This document shows positions 9,176 to 16,366 of a DNA stretch of 32,720 nt, piece after piece. The DNA is taken from assembly GCA_021771265.1 (NCBI GenBank), contig JAETPK010000018.1, forward strand, positions 1 to 32,720, given 5' to 3'. Position 1 is the first letter of the stretch; every line of letters begins with the position of its first letter. The stretch is from Oscillospiraceae bacterium (GTDB lineage Bacteria; Bacillota; Clostridia; Oscillospirales; Oscillospiraceae). Below the pieces are notes generated by a model. It did not search any database and was not told the origin of the DNA. It was given only the letters and a program-made list of their open reading frames with translations. Made by a program: the position numbers and the translations under genes.

Positions 9176-9210
9176 CGCAAAGCGGCCGTCCAATGGACGG
9201 CCGCTTTGCG
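9176..9210 (+). terminator. Long perfect hairpin after spoIVB
   Basis: A 16-bp perfect stem (9176-9191 with 9195-9210) with a 3-base loop starts 9 bp after the spoIVB stop. No T-run follows, so it may act as a 3' RNA stabiliser or a weak terminator. Confidence 0.6.
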
Positions 9211-9370
9211 TGCCGCAATTATAAGAAGAGTATGGAACATACGCAGGAAAAGGATAATTATACGCAATCGTTCACGAAGAATATATGAATATATTCCGCG
9301 CATATTCTATAAAATATAAAAATATAGCTGAAAATGTTAAATAATTGACATATAAAAATTTTACTAAAAA

Positions 9371-9382
9371 GCAAACGTTTGC
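9371..9382. promoter_or_regulatory. 12-bp palindrome, LacI/CcpA-family operator-like
   Basis: GCAAACGTTTGC is a perfect palindrome with the central CG typical of LacI, PurR and CcpA family operators. It ends one base before the -35 element of the antiporter promoter, where a bound repressor would block RNA polymerase. Confidence 0.55.
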
Positions 9383-9383
9383 A

Positions 9384-9412
9384 TTGATTTTGAGAAAAGA
9401 GTGCGGTATACT
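9384..9412 (+). promoter_or_regulatory. Sigma-A-type promoter of the antiporter gene
   Basis: TTGATT at 9384-9389 and TATACT at 9407-9412 with a 17-bp spacer, about 40 bp before the antiporter start. The preceding 150 bp are strikingly AT-rich for this window. Confidence 0.7.
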
Positions 9413-9450
9413 GAGGAAACCAAATTTTGAAGAAGAGGAAGTCGTGTTTC

Positions 9451-10746
9451 ATGTCTACGCTTTTGTCTGTTTCCATTGCCGTGCTGGCGGGGCTGATGAT
9501 GACACGGGTGTTTAACCTGTGGAAACTGCCGGATGTCACCGCGTATCTGGTGGCCGGCGTGCTGATCGGGCCCTATTTTCTGGGGTCCATGCAGATCGAC
9601 GGGCTGGGCTTTGTCTCCAGCCAGGCGGTGAGCAGCCTGCATCTGATCTCGGATGTGGCCCTTGGCTTCATCGCCTTTTCCATCGGCAATGAATTTCGCC
9701 TGAAGGACCTGAAGGCCACCGGCAGGCAGGCGGCTGTCATCGGCGTCTTGCAGGCGTTGACGGCTACGGCACTGGTGGACCTTGCCCTGCTGGCGCTGCA
9801 TTTCCTGATGCCGGAGAAGCTGTCTCTGGCCCAGGTGATTACCCTGGGCGCCATTGCCACGGCCACCGCGCCCGCCGCTACGCTGATGGTGGTGCGCCAA
9901 TACAAGGCCAAGGGACCCTTGACCAGTCTGCTGCTGCCCATCGTGGCTCTGGATGACGCGGTGGGCCTGGTGGTGTTCGCGGTATCCTTCGGCATTGCCA
10001 AGACGCTGGTCAGCAATGAGGTGGACCTGGTGTCCATCCTGGTGAATCCGCTGGTGGAGATCGTGGGGTCCCTGGCGCTGGGGGCGGTCATGGGCTGGTT
10101 GCTGACGCAGTTGGAAAAGCTGTTCCACTCCAATACCAACCGTCTGAATATGACCATCACCTTCGTATTTCTCACGGTCTCCCTGTCCATGCTGAAATTC
10201 CGGCTGGGCCCTGTCACCGTGGGTTTTTCCTCCCTGCTGGTGTGCATGATGCTGGGCACGGTGTTCTGCAATCTCTGCCCTCTGTCCGACGACCTGATGG
10301 GGGCGGCGGACAAATGGACCTCGCCGCTGTTTGCCCTGTTTTTTGTCATCAGCGGCGCGGAGCTGGAGCTGGACGTGTTCACCGACTGGGCCATCGTCTG
10401 CGCCGGTGTGATATACATCCTTTTCCGTTCCGCCGGAAAGTACCTGGGTGCTTACGCCAGCGCCAAATGGATGAAGTGTGCCCCGGAGATCTGCAAATAT
10501 CTGGGCATCACGCTGCTGCCCCAGGCAGGCGTGTCCCTGGGCATGTGCGCCACGGCCATGCAGCTGGGGGAACAGGGGAATCTGATCCGCAATATCACCC
10601 TGTTTTCCGTGCTGGTCTATGAAATGGTGGGACCCCTGCTGACCCGGCAGGCCCTGATCGCGGCCGGAGACATCAGACCCATGTCCGAGGAGGTCCGCAA
10701 CCGCCGCCAGACCAAGCTGGAGCTGGCAAAGAAAAACGGAAAATAA
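9451..10746 (+). CDS. Cation:proton antiporter, CPA2 family
   Basis: Polytopic membrane protein of 431 residues with about 12 hydrophobic segments across its length, expected to exchange Na+ or K+ for protons. Family hallmarks are the early LPDVTAYLVAGVLIGPYFLG segment, ATATAPAATLMVV, and ALDDAVGLVVF, whose Asp-Asp pair (about residues 168-169) is the usual ion-binding site. There is no C-terminal TrkA-N or RCK domain, so it is not a full KefB/KefC. The start at 9451 has AGAGGAAG nine bases upstream; an in-frame TTG at 9427 is less likely. It stands alone, with its own promoter and a LacI/CcpA-like palindrome. The ion transported cannot be read from the sequence. Confidence 0.88.
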   Translation: MSTLLSVSIAVLAGLMMTRVFNLWKLPDVTAYLVAGVLIGPYFLGSMQIDGLGFVSSQAVSSLHLISDVALGFIAFSIGNEFRLKDLKATGRQAAVIGVLQALTATALVDLALLALHFLMPEKLSLAQVITLGAIATATAPAATLMVVRQYKAKGPLTSLLLPIVALDDAVGLVVFAVSFGIAKTLVSNEVDLVSILVNPLVEIVGSLALGAVMGWLLTQLEKLFHSNTNRLNMTITFVFLTVSLSMLKFRLGPVTVGFSSLLVCMMLGTVFCNLCPLSDDLMGAADKWTSPLFALFFVISGAELELDVFTDWAIVCAGVIYILFRSAGKYLGAYASAKWMKCAPEICKYLGITLLPQAGVSLGMCATAMQLGEQGNLIRNITLFSVLVYEMVGPLLTRQALIAAGDIRPMSEEVRNRRQTKLELAKKNGK

Positions 10747-10749
10747 AAC

Positions 10750-10778
10750 CGTGCCCCACTCGCCGTGAGTGGGGCACG
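10750..10778. terminator. Bidirectional terminator between antiporter and Nudix gene
   Basis: A 12-bp perfect stem (10750-10761 with 10767-10778) lies between the two convergent stop codons. On the - strand it is followed by GTTTTATTT, so it best serves the Nudix gene. Confidence 0.75.
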
Positions 10779-10782
10779 CTGC

Positions 10783-11343
10783 TTAATACGCCGTCAGCTT
10801 TTCGTTGAGCTTGCGGTAGATCCGCTGGCGGAACCAGGGCTCACTGGAGGCCTCCACGGCGCCCTCCGGCGTGAACCAGCCCACCCGGCTGTTCTCGTCC
10901 GGCTTGCAGCGGAGGGGCTCCGCCGGGTCCGCCTCCAGCAGAAAGGTGACGTTCAGGTGCAGGTGGGAGGATACGTATTTCCCGCGTTTTTCGTGGCCGT
11001 CCACGGTGAGGATCTCCAGAGAGTAAATATCCGGCGACACCGCCTGGACTTTCGTGAGGCCGCTTTCCTCCCGGACCTCCCGCAGGGCCACCGCCAGCAG
11101 GTCACGGTCTCCATCGGCGTGGCCGCCCAGCCAGGCCCAGGAATCGTATAAATTGTGGTATGCCATCAGCACCTGCCGCCGGTCCGGACTCACCACCCAG
11201 GCGGAGGCCGTCAGGTGGGCGGCACAGTTGTCCCGGCTGTACAGCTCTTCGCCGCTTTGCAGCCGCCGCAAAAGCTCCTGCCGGTCCTGGGCTTCCTGCT
11301 CGTTCCAGGGCTGGTAGGCTGTGATCTGTTCCAAAAGCTCCAT
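10783..11343 (-). CDS. Nudix hydrolase
   Basis: 186-residue Nudix hydrolase, expected to cleave a nucleoside diphosphate linked to another group; the substrate is unknown. The Nudix box is visible at about residues 72-95 as GGHADGDRDLLAVALREVRE followed by ESGL. The catalytic REVREE core is intact, while the first Glu of the consensus (Gx5E) is replaced by Arg. The N-terminal part resembles a subgroup with a helical lead before an AHLTASAWVV strand. AAAGGAGG lies seven bases before the ATG. It is single and runs against its neighbours, sitting between spoIVB/antiporter and spo0A. Confidence 0.9.
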   Translation of the reverse strand: MELLEQITAYQPWNEQEAQDRQELLRRLQSGEELYSRDNCAAHLTASAWVVSPDRRQVLMAYHNLYDSWAWLGGHADGDRDLLAVALREVREESGLTKVQAVSPDIYSLEILTVDGHEKRGKYVSSHLHLNVTFLLEADPAEPLRCKPDENSRVGWFTPEGAVEASSEPWFRQRIYRKLNEKLTAY

Positions 11344-11363
11344 GCTCCCGCCTCCTTTGCTTT

Positions 11364-11372
11364 ATCATAGCA
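11364..11372 (-). promoter_or_regulatory. Extended -10 promoter of the Nudix gene
   Basis: On the - strand TGCTATGAT (extended TGn plus TATGAT) lies about 20 bp upstream of the Nudix start. No clear -35 element is seen. Confidence 0.4.
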
Positions 11373-11626
11373 CAGGGCGGCAAATAAGGGAAGCGGTAGG
11401 GCTCAAATCCTTGAAAACAGAGACTCGCTGAAATTTTTGAAAAAAACGGTCGAATGATTTTTGGGATTTATTTACAGTTTCCGGTTGCAAAAGCTGTCCG
11501 ATTATGATAATTTATAGAAAACGTGATTTGAAGCTTCATGAATCCGTCGCAAAGAGGGAAGCGGGTGTTTTCCGGATGCCACCCGGCTTTCCCAGGACCA
11601 AAAAACTGAAAAAGGACAAGGAAAAC

Positions 11627-12391
11627 ATGGATACCAGGAAAACTGTATTGATGGCAGATGCAAACGAAGAATTCCGCGGGATGCTGCGGGAGATCATAGA
11701 CCAGACAGAGGAATTCACCGTGGTGGGTTCCACAGGGGATGGGGCGGAAGCTTTGCAGTTGATCGAGCAGCGGCGGCCTGATTTGGTGTTGATGGACGTG
11801 GTGCTGCCGGGGCTGGACGGCTTTGGCGTGATGAAGCACATGGACTTACAGGCGGAAAAGGCGCCCCGGGTCATTTTGCTCTCAGCGTTTTGCAATGAGC
11901 AGGTGGCGGCGGAGGCGGTGAGTCTGGGGGCCAGCTATTTCTTCCCCAAGCCCTGTGACACGCAGACTCTGCTGGACCGGATGCGCACGGTGCTCCAACA
12001 GCCGGAGGAGGAGCCGGAGCCAGCCGCGCCGGATATGAAAAACCGGGTGACCGCTGTCATCCATGAGATCGGCGTTCCCGCCCATATCAAGGGCTACCAG
12101 TACCTGCGGGAGGCCATTCTCATTGCCGTGGATGATATGGATGTCATCAACGCCGTTACGAAGGTGCTGTATCCGGAGGTGGCCAAGCGCTTTGGCACCA
12201 CCCCTTCCCGGGTGGAGCGGGCCATCCGCCACGCCATTGAGGTGGCCTGGGACCGGGGCGACCTGGAGACGCTGCAAAAGTACTTTGGCTATACCGTGTC
12301 CAACGCCAAGGGCAAGCCCACCAACTCGGAGTTCATCGCCATGATCGCCGACCGGCTGGTGCTGGAGCAGAAGCGTCCCCGCCACGCTTGA
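11627..12391 (+). CDS. spo0A: Sporulation master regulator Spo0A
   Basis: Response regulator that, once phosphorylated, starts sporulation by binding 0A boxes. The receiver domain (about residues 5-120) has phosphoacceptor Asp57 in LMDVVLP, Ser86 and Lys108. The C-terminal Spo0A DNA-binding domain is intact, with the recognition-helix segment [15 protein letters not shown]. The start at 11627 gives 254 residues and lies after an AAGGA-type site; the upstream in-frame extension to 11504 has no family similarity. The acidic pocket reads MADAN where B. subtilis has VADDN, so the second aspartate is Ala12. I found no convincing sigma-H promoter in the 283-bp gap upstream; GGTCGAA near 11449 resembles an 0A box with one mismatch. 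Confidence 0.96.
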   Translation: MDTRKTVLMADANEEFRGMLREIIDQTEEFTVVGSTGDGAEALQLIEQRRPDLVLMDVVLPGLDGFGVMKHMDLQAEKAPRVILLSAFCNEQVAAEAVSLGASYFFPKPCDTQTLLDRMRTVLQQPEEEPEPAAPDMKNRVTAVIHEIGVPAHIKGYQYLREAILIAVDDMDVINAVTKVLYPEVAKRFGTTPSRVERAIRHAIEVAWDRGDLETLQKYFGYTVSNAKGKPTNSEFIAMIADRLVLEQKRPRHA

Positions 12392-12397
12392 ATCCAC

Positions 12398-12427
12398 AAA
12401 AAAGGAGAGGCGCCGCCTCTCCTTTTT
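12398..12427. terminator. Bidirectional terminator between spo0A and the DUF2812 gene
   Basis: GGAGAGGC pairs with GCCTCTCC around a 3-base loop, flanked by A-run and T-run arms, exactly between two convergent stops. Confidence 0.88.
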
Positions 12428-12431
12428 CCTG

Positions 12432-13817
12432 TTACGCGGTTTTCAGGATCTCACCTGCCAGGGCCATCTGGGCCGCTGTGGGAGCCTCATCAAAGCGGAT
12501 CTCCGCGATGCGGCCCGGCCAGCAGAGGAGATAGCGCTCGGAAGGAGAATCCGGGTATCGGTACAGCTGGTAGGCCTCCGCCGCTCCCCAGGGAGCGGCG
12601 TCAATGGGCCGGTAGGTGCTGCGGTACTCCACCGGGTCGTTGAACCAATACCGCTCCAGCATGCTATTCTTGCAGATGCCGTACAAAAACGGCGCCTTGA
12701 CCTCCACGATATCATATTCCAGGTCCGGCTCTTCCCGGGCGCCCATTCGGGGCCGCTGGGTGTATTCCCGGAAGGCTGCCAGCACGGTCTCGGAGCTTCG
12801 GGCCTCCGTGGACCATTGGGTATAGTCCGTGTCCGTCAGCGCCTCCACCCGCAGGGGGATGTCATCCTGATAGACCTCCCAGGTCATGCCCATGTATTCG
12901 TAGGTCTCCACCGGCTTGCGGTCCTCCAGCCAGCCGGAGCGGACGCCCCGAAAGATGAGGACCGTCATGCCCGCCACCATCGCCACCGCCAGCACCGCGC
13001 TCATGCCAATGGTCACAGCCCGGGTGACGGTCCGGGGGGCCCGCATGCCCTTGAGGGCGGATCTGGCGGAGCCGGTCAGCAGCAGGATGACGGCAAAGGC
13101 TGCCAGCCAGAACAGCGCGGCAAACAGTGTGATCCGGGCATTCCCCAAAAACGCGGAGAGGAAAAAGAGAAGGGCGATGACCACCAGCAGCAGACTGAGC
13201 CGCCGGTGAGTGCGGATGGGCAAAAACTCCCCGGTTGCCTCCGCCAGGGCTTTGGCCTTCCTGTGCCAGCGGAAATAAAACAGGAGCTCGTACAGCTCGA
13301 CCCCCAGGAACAGCAGCCAGGTGGGCAGGGCGTACAGCGAGGAGGGCGTGGAGAGAAAGTCCACCGGGTCCTCCCAAAACCGCCACAGTTGGAAGCACGC
13401 CTGGAAAAGGCCCAGGGCTGCCACGGCAGTCATTCCCGGGAGAGAGGAGCGCCTCATGGCCCGATGGACCGTGTCCACCTGCGTGCGGGCGTCGGTTTCC
13501 AAAGGGACCGGGTCCTGGGCTGCTGTGTAAAAGATCTGCATCTGCCCCCACCGGGCCGCCAGACGCCACCCGGCGGCCTGGCAGTACGCCTGATAAGTCT
13601 GCTGCCCCTCCGTGGGGCCGGGGTCAAATTCAGAGGCGGTGGGGAAATAGGTGACGGCAAAGCGGAGCGTCTGGGGCTGGACGCGGCGGTAGCGCCAGAG
13701 ATAGGTCCCCGGCTGCTCCACCATCCAGCCCTTGGCGGCCATGGCCTCCAGATGGGCCTGAATGCCGGTGTGGTCAAAAAAGGCAAAGGTCTCCAAACGG
13801 CGTTTCGTGTTTTTCAT
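12432..13817 (-). CDS. DUF2812 domain membrane protein
   Basis: 461-residue membrane protein of unknown function. The N-terminal 110 residues (RRLETFAFFDHTGIQAHLEA onward, with AAKGWMVE) match the DUF2812 pattern as I know it. Hydrophobic segments follow at about residues 130-150, 160-182, 205-250 (two) and 268-290, and then a soluble C-terminal part of about 170 residues. The ATG overlaps the padR stop by four bases (ATGA), so the two are translationally coupled. DUF2812 proteins are commonly paired with PadR-type regulators and are thought to be regulated membrane proteins. I infer that this is the main target of the PadR protein. Confidence 0.85.
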   Translation of the reverse strand: MKNTKRRLETFAFFDHTGIQAHLEAMAAKGWMVEQPGTYLWRYRRVQPQTLRFAVTYFPTASEFDPGPTEGQQTYQAYCQAAGWRLAARWGQMQIFYTAAQDPVPLETDARTQVDTVHRAMRRSSLPGMTAVAALGLFQACFQLWRFWEDPVDFLSTPSSLYALPTWLLFLGVELYELLFYFRWHRKAKALAEATGEFLPIRTHRRLSLLLVVIALLFFLSAFLGNARITLFAALFWLAAFAVILLLTGSARSALKGMRAPRTVTRAVTIGMSAVLAVAMVAGMTVLIFRGVRSGWLEDRKPVETYEYMGMTWEVYQDDIPLRVEALTDTDYTQWSTEARSSETVLAAFREYTQRPRMGAREEPDLEYDIVEVKAPFLYGICKNSMLERYWFNDPVEYRSTYRPIDAAPWGAAEAYQLYRYPDSPSERYLLCWPGRIAEIRFDEAPTAAQMALAGEILKTA

Positions 13818-14134
13818 GTGCCGGTCCCTCCCGTCAAAGTCTCATAATCCGCCGCCAGCGTCTTCAGACGGCGGTATTCTTCCTCCAGGGCGGTCTGTCC
13901 CGCCTGGGTGATGAGGTAGCTGCGCCTGCGGCCCTCCACCCTTGTCTCCGCGATGTAGCCTGCCTGCACAAAGCTCTCCAGAAGATTGTACAGGGTGCCC
14001 GGCCCCACTGCCACCCGGCCTTGGGTCAGCTCTGCCACATGGGCCATGATGTCCGCGCCGCAGCACTCCCGCCGCAGGCACAGCAGGATATAAAACATCT
14101 GCTCCGTCAGGGTCTGGAATTTTTCCCGGGCCAT
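13814..14134 (-). CDS. PadR family transcriptional regulator
   Basis: 106-residue winged-helix regulator. The N-terminal LTEQMFYILLCLRRECCGAD segment begins a PadR domain that continues with GPGTLYNLLESFVQAGYI and the wing RRRSYLITQAG, ending in a helical dimerisation tail. PadR repressors usually control their own operon together with an adjacent membrane gene. Here the coupled DUF2812 gene and a duplicated 14-bp sequence in the promoter fit that model. GGAGGT at 14141-14146 (- strand) lies just before the ATG. Confidence 0.92.
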   Translation of the reverse strand: MAREKFQTLTEQMFYILLCLRRECCGADIMAHVAELTQGRVAVGPGTLYNLLESFVQAGYIAETRVEGRRRSYLITQAGQTALEEEYRRLKTLAADYETLTGGTGT

Positions 14135-14146
14135 GGTACCACCTCC

Positions 14147-14193
14147 AATATCGAATATCGCTATTTACGGCTTCAGTATAATATCGAATATCG
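14147..14193 (-). repeat. Two identical 14-bp repeats, likely PadR operators
   Basis: On the - strand CGATATTCGATATT occurs exactly twice, at 14180-14193 and 14147-14160, 33 bp apart (about three helical turns). The first fills the spacer of the padR promoter and touches its -10 element. The second abuts the padR ribosome-binding site. Confidence 0.75.
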
Positions 14194-14203
14194 ATGATGT
14201 CAA
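14175..14203 (-). promoter_or_regulatory. Sigma-A promoter of the padR-DUF2812 operon
   Basis: On the - strand a consensus TTGACA (14198-14203) and TATACT (14175-14180) are exactly 17 bp apart. The spacer contains one of the two repeated operator-like sequences. Confidence 0.82.
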
Positions 14204-14221
14204 GAGGGCGGGGAGAAATAC

Positions 14222-14250
14222 TTGCCTTTTCTCCGGGGACATGCTATTCT
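14222..14250 (+). promoter_or_regulatory. Sigma-A-type promoter of the TSCPD gene
   Basis: TTGCCT at 14222-14227 and TATTCT at 14245-14250 with a 17-bp spacer, diverging from the padR promoter. Confidence 0.55.
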
Positions 14251-14286
14251 GTACGTATCATAAAGAAAAAGAGGAGAAACAGGGAT

Positions 14287-14547
14287 ATGAAGTATTCTTT
14301 TCGCCCTCAGGGCGTCTGTGCCCGTGAAATGCAGGTGGATGTGAATGACCAGGGCATCATTGAGAACCTGGCGGTCATTGGCGGATGCAGCGGCAATCTG
14401 CAGGGCATCGGCGCTCTGGTGAAGGGAATGTCCGCCCAGGAGGCCATTACCCGGCTGAAGGGTATCCGCTGCGGCGGCAAGCCCACCTCCTGCCCGGACC
14501 AGCTGGCTCAGGGGCTGGAAACGATCCTGACGGAAAGCGGCAAGTGA
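14287..14547 (+). CDS. Small TSCPD domain protein
   Basis: 86-residue protein made almost wholly of a TSCPD domain, named for the motif seen here at residues 67-71. Cysteines in GGCSGN and IRCGG are also present, suggesting metal or redox chemistry. Related domains occur at the C terminus of B12-dependent ribonucleotide reductases, but stand-alone forms such as this have no firmly known role. The ATG at 14287 lies after GAGGAG; longer in-frame starts run into the promoter and are unlikely. A terminator follows, so the gene is monocistronic. Confidence 0.85.
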   Translation: MKYSFRPQGVCAREMQVDVNDQGIIENLAVIGGCSGNLQGIGALVKGMSAQEAITRLKGIRCGGKPTSCPDQLAQGLETILTESGK

Positions 14548-14555
14548 TCAGCGTG

Positions 14556-14584
14556 AAAGGACCTGTCGGCAGACAGGTCCTTTT
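14556..14584 (+). terminator. Intrinsic terminator after the TSCPD gene
   Basis: A 12-bp perfect stem (14556-14567 with 14572-14583) with loop GGCA ends in TTTT. Confidence 0.82.
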
Positions 14585-14611
14585 GCTGTGGAAGCGGGCA
14601 AATGTTACAGG

Positions 14612-14640
14612 TAGACAATGCTCTGAAAAAGTGGTATATT
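14612..14640 (+). promoter_or_regulatory. Sigma-A-type promoter of the glycosyltransferase gene
   Basis: TAGACA at 14612-14617 and TATATT at 14635-14640 with a 17-bp spacer, 37 bp before the gene start. Confidence 0.6.
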
Positions 14641-14676
14641 AAAAGCCGTGGCTAAAACCTCAGAGGAGAAAATGAT

Positions 14677-15828
14677 ATGAAGATCGTTCTGGTCATCGAC
14701 CAATTCGATGACGCCAATAACGGAACCACCATCAGCGCCCGGCGATTCGCCATGGCGCTGAAGGAGCATGGCAACGAGGTGCGGGTCATCGCCATCGGCA
14801 AAAATGCGGATTATAAGTACGCCGTCCGCCAAATGAAGTTCCCGCCGGTGGTGGAGCATCTGATTACCAGCCAGGGAATGCGTCTGGCTATCCCCAACAA
14901 GCATGTATTTGAAAAGGCGGCGGCCTGGGCGGATGTGGTGCATTTCATGATGCCCTCTCCACTGGCCATCACGGGACTGCGGCATGTGGAGAAGCTGGGC
15001 ATCCCTCACACGGCGGCCTTCCACTGCCAGCCGGAAAATATCACCTTTACCCTGCATATGGGCAACAGCCGCCGGGTGAACGACTTTGTGTATGACAAGT
15101 TCCGGGACACCTTCTTCAACCGCTTCACCCACATCCACTGCCCCAGCAATATGATCGCAAACCAGCTCCGCCAGCATGGCTATACCGCGCAGCTCCATGT
15201 GATCTCCAACGGCATCAGCCCCCAGTACATTTATGGCAAGCGGCCCAAGGAGGACTGGATGGAGGGCTTTTTCAACGTGCTCATGGTGGGCCGCTACGCC
15301 GGAGAAAAGCGGCAGGACGTGCTCATCGACGCCTGCGCCAAGTCCCGCCACGCGAACCGCATCCAAGTCATCCTTGCCGGCAAGGGACCTCTGGAGAAAA
15401 AGTACCGCAAGCTGGCGGAAAAGCTGCCAAACCCCATCGTCATGAGCTTTTACGAGCCGGACCGGCTGATGGAGATCCTGCACATGGCGGACCTGTATGT
15501 CCACACCTCCGACGCGGAGATCGAGGCCATGAGCTGCATGGAGGCTTTCGCCTGCGGCCTGGTGCCCGTCATCGCCAACTCCCTCCGCTCCGCCACGCCC
15601 CAGTTCGCCCTGGATGAGCGGAGCCTGTTCCCGGCGGGGGACAGCGACGCCCTGGCCCAGCGCATCGACTGGTGGATCGAGCATCCGGAGGAGCGGAAGG
15701 AGATGGAGCTGCGCTACGCCGAGCACGCCAAGCAATACGCGCTGGAAAAATCCATTGAGCAGACGGAGGAGATGTTCCGCATGGCCATCGAGGAACAGCG
15801 TGGGGCCAAAGAGAGCCTTCAAAAGTGA
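14677..15828 (+). CDS. GT4-family glycosyltransferase, possibly glycolipid synthesis
   Basis: 383-residue GT-B glycosyltransferase. The N-terminal acceptor domain starts MKIVLVIDQFDDANNGTT, a pattern seen in enzymes that glycosylate lipids. The C-terminal donor domain contains VGRYAGEKRQD and, at about residues 278-294, EIEAMSCMEAFACGLVPV, the E-x7-E region that contacts the sugar nucleotide. There is no membrane segment, so it would be peripheral. Diacylglycerol glucosyltransferases are the closest pattern I recognise, but the acceptor is inferred. It is monocistronic, with its own promoter and terminator. Confidence 0.82.
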   Translation: MKIVLVIDQFDDANNGTTISARRFAMALKEHGNEVRVIAIGKNADYKYAVRQMKFPPVVEHLITSQGMRLAIPNKHVFEKAAAWADVVHFMMPSPLAITGLRHVEKLGIPHTAAFHCQPENITFTLHMGNSRRVNDFVYDKFRDTFFNRFTHIHCPSNMIANQLRQHGYTAQLHVISNGISPQYIYGKRPKEDWMEGFFNVLMVGRYAGEKRQDVLIDACAKSRHANRIQVILAGKGPLEKKYRKLAEKLPNPIVMSFYEPDRLMEILHMADLYVHTSDAEIEAMSCMEAFACGLVPVIANSLRSATPQFALDERSLFPAGDSDALAQRIDWWIEHPEERKEMELRYAEHAKQYALEKSIEQTEEMFRMAIEEQRGAKESLQK

Positions 15829-15843
15829 ATGTCCGACAAAGCT

Positions 15844-15875
15844 GCACGGCCGCCCGCACGGGCGGCCGTGCTTTT
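15844..15875 (+). terminator. Intrinsic terminator after the glycosyltransferase gene
   Basis: A 12-bp GC stem (15844-15855 with 15860-15871) with a 4-base loop is followed by TTTT. Confidence 0.85.
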
Positions 15876-15914
15876 GCATACACTGGCACAGCAAAGGAAG
15901 TGAGGAGATCCACC

Positions 15915-16355
15915 ATGGCATATTCCGACCGGGAGCTGCTGGCGCGGCTCATCCAGTGCGAGGCGGGCGGAGAAGGCGAGAATGGGATGAAGGCGGTGGC
16001 CGGTGTGGTCATGAACCGCGTCCACGCCAAGGGCGGAGAATACGCCCGGGTAGGGCAGGGCAGTATCCGCAACATCATATTCCAGCCCTACCAGTTCGTC
16101 TGTGCCAGCGAAACGGAGGGCGGGGCCTATAACCCGCAGAATATTTTCAACATGCGGCCTGAACAGATCCACTATGACATCGCGGACTGGGCAATCGCCG
16201 GAAACCGGCTGCCGGACGTGGCGGAGTCGCTGTGGTTTTACAATCCCTTTGGGCCCCAGTGCCGGTCCCGCTTTCCGTCGGATGTGGGGTACTGGCAGAC
16301 GCGCATCGGCGACCATTGCTTTTACAATCCGACGGATGCGTACTATAAAACTTGA
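15915..16355 (+). CDS. cwlJ: Spore cortex-lytic hydrolase CwlJ
   Basis: 146-residue cell wall hydrolase of the SleB/CwlJ catalytic family (Hydrolase_2), which degrades spore cortex during germination. The catalytic Glu is probably Glu16 in IQCEAGGEGENG, followed by AVAGVVMNRV; NPFGPQCRSRFP and IGDHCFYNPT complete the domain. It lacks a signal peptide and a peptidoglycan-binding domain, which distinguishes CwlJ from SleB. The next gene is gerQ, 11 bp downstream; CwlJ needs GerQ for spore localisation in Bacillus, so the pair supports both names. The start at 15915 has GAGGAG seven bases upstream. Confidence 0.92.
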   Translation: MAYSDRELLARLIQCEAGGEGENGMKAVAGVVMNRVHAKGGEYARVGQGSIRNIIFQPYQFVCASETEGGAYNPQNIFNMRPEQIHYDIADWAIAGNRLPDVAESLWFYNPFGPQCRSRFPSDVGYWQTRIGDHCFYNPTDAYYKT

Positions 16356-16366
16356 GAGGTGTTATC

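Noticed and set aside
11400-11520. Sigma-H or sigma-A promoter for spo0A
   Set aside because: Several partial matches (for example TTGCAA and TAATTT 17 bp apart) exist in this AT-rich stretch, but none is convincing enough to annotate.
11504-11626. Longer Spo0A start at 11504
   Set aside because: The extra 41 residues do not match the Spo0A N terminus, which begins close to the ATG at 11627.
12816-13847. 343-codon ORF on the + strand opposite the DUF2812 gene
   Set aside because: Composition is that of an antisense shadow, there is no ribosome site, and it overlaps a better-supported gene along its length.
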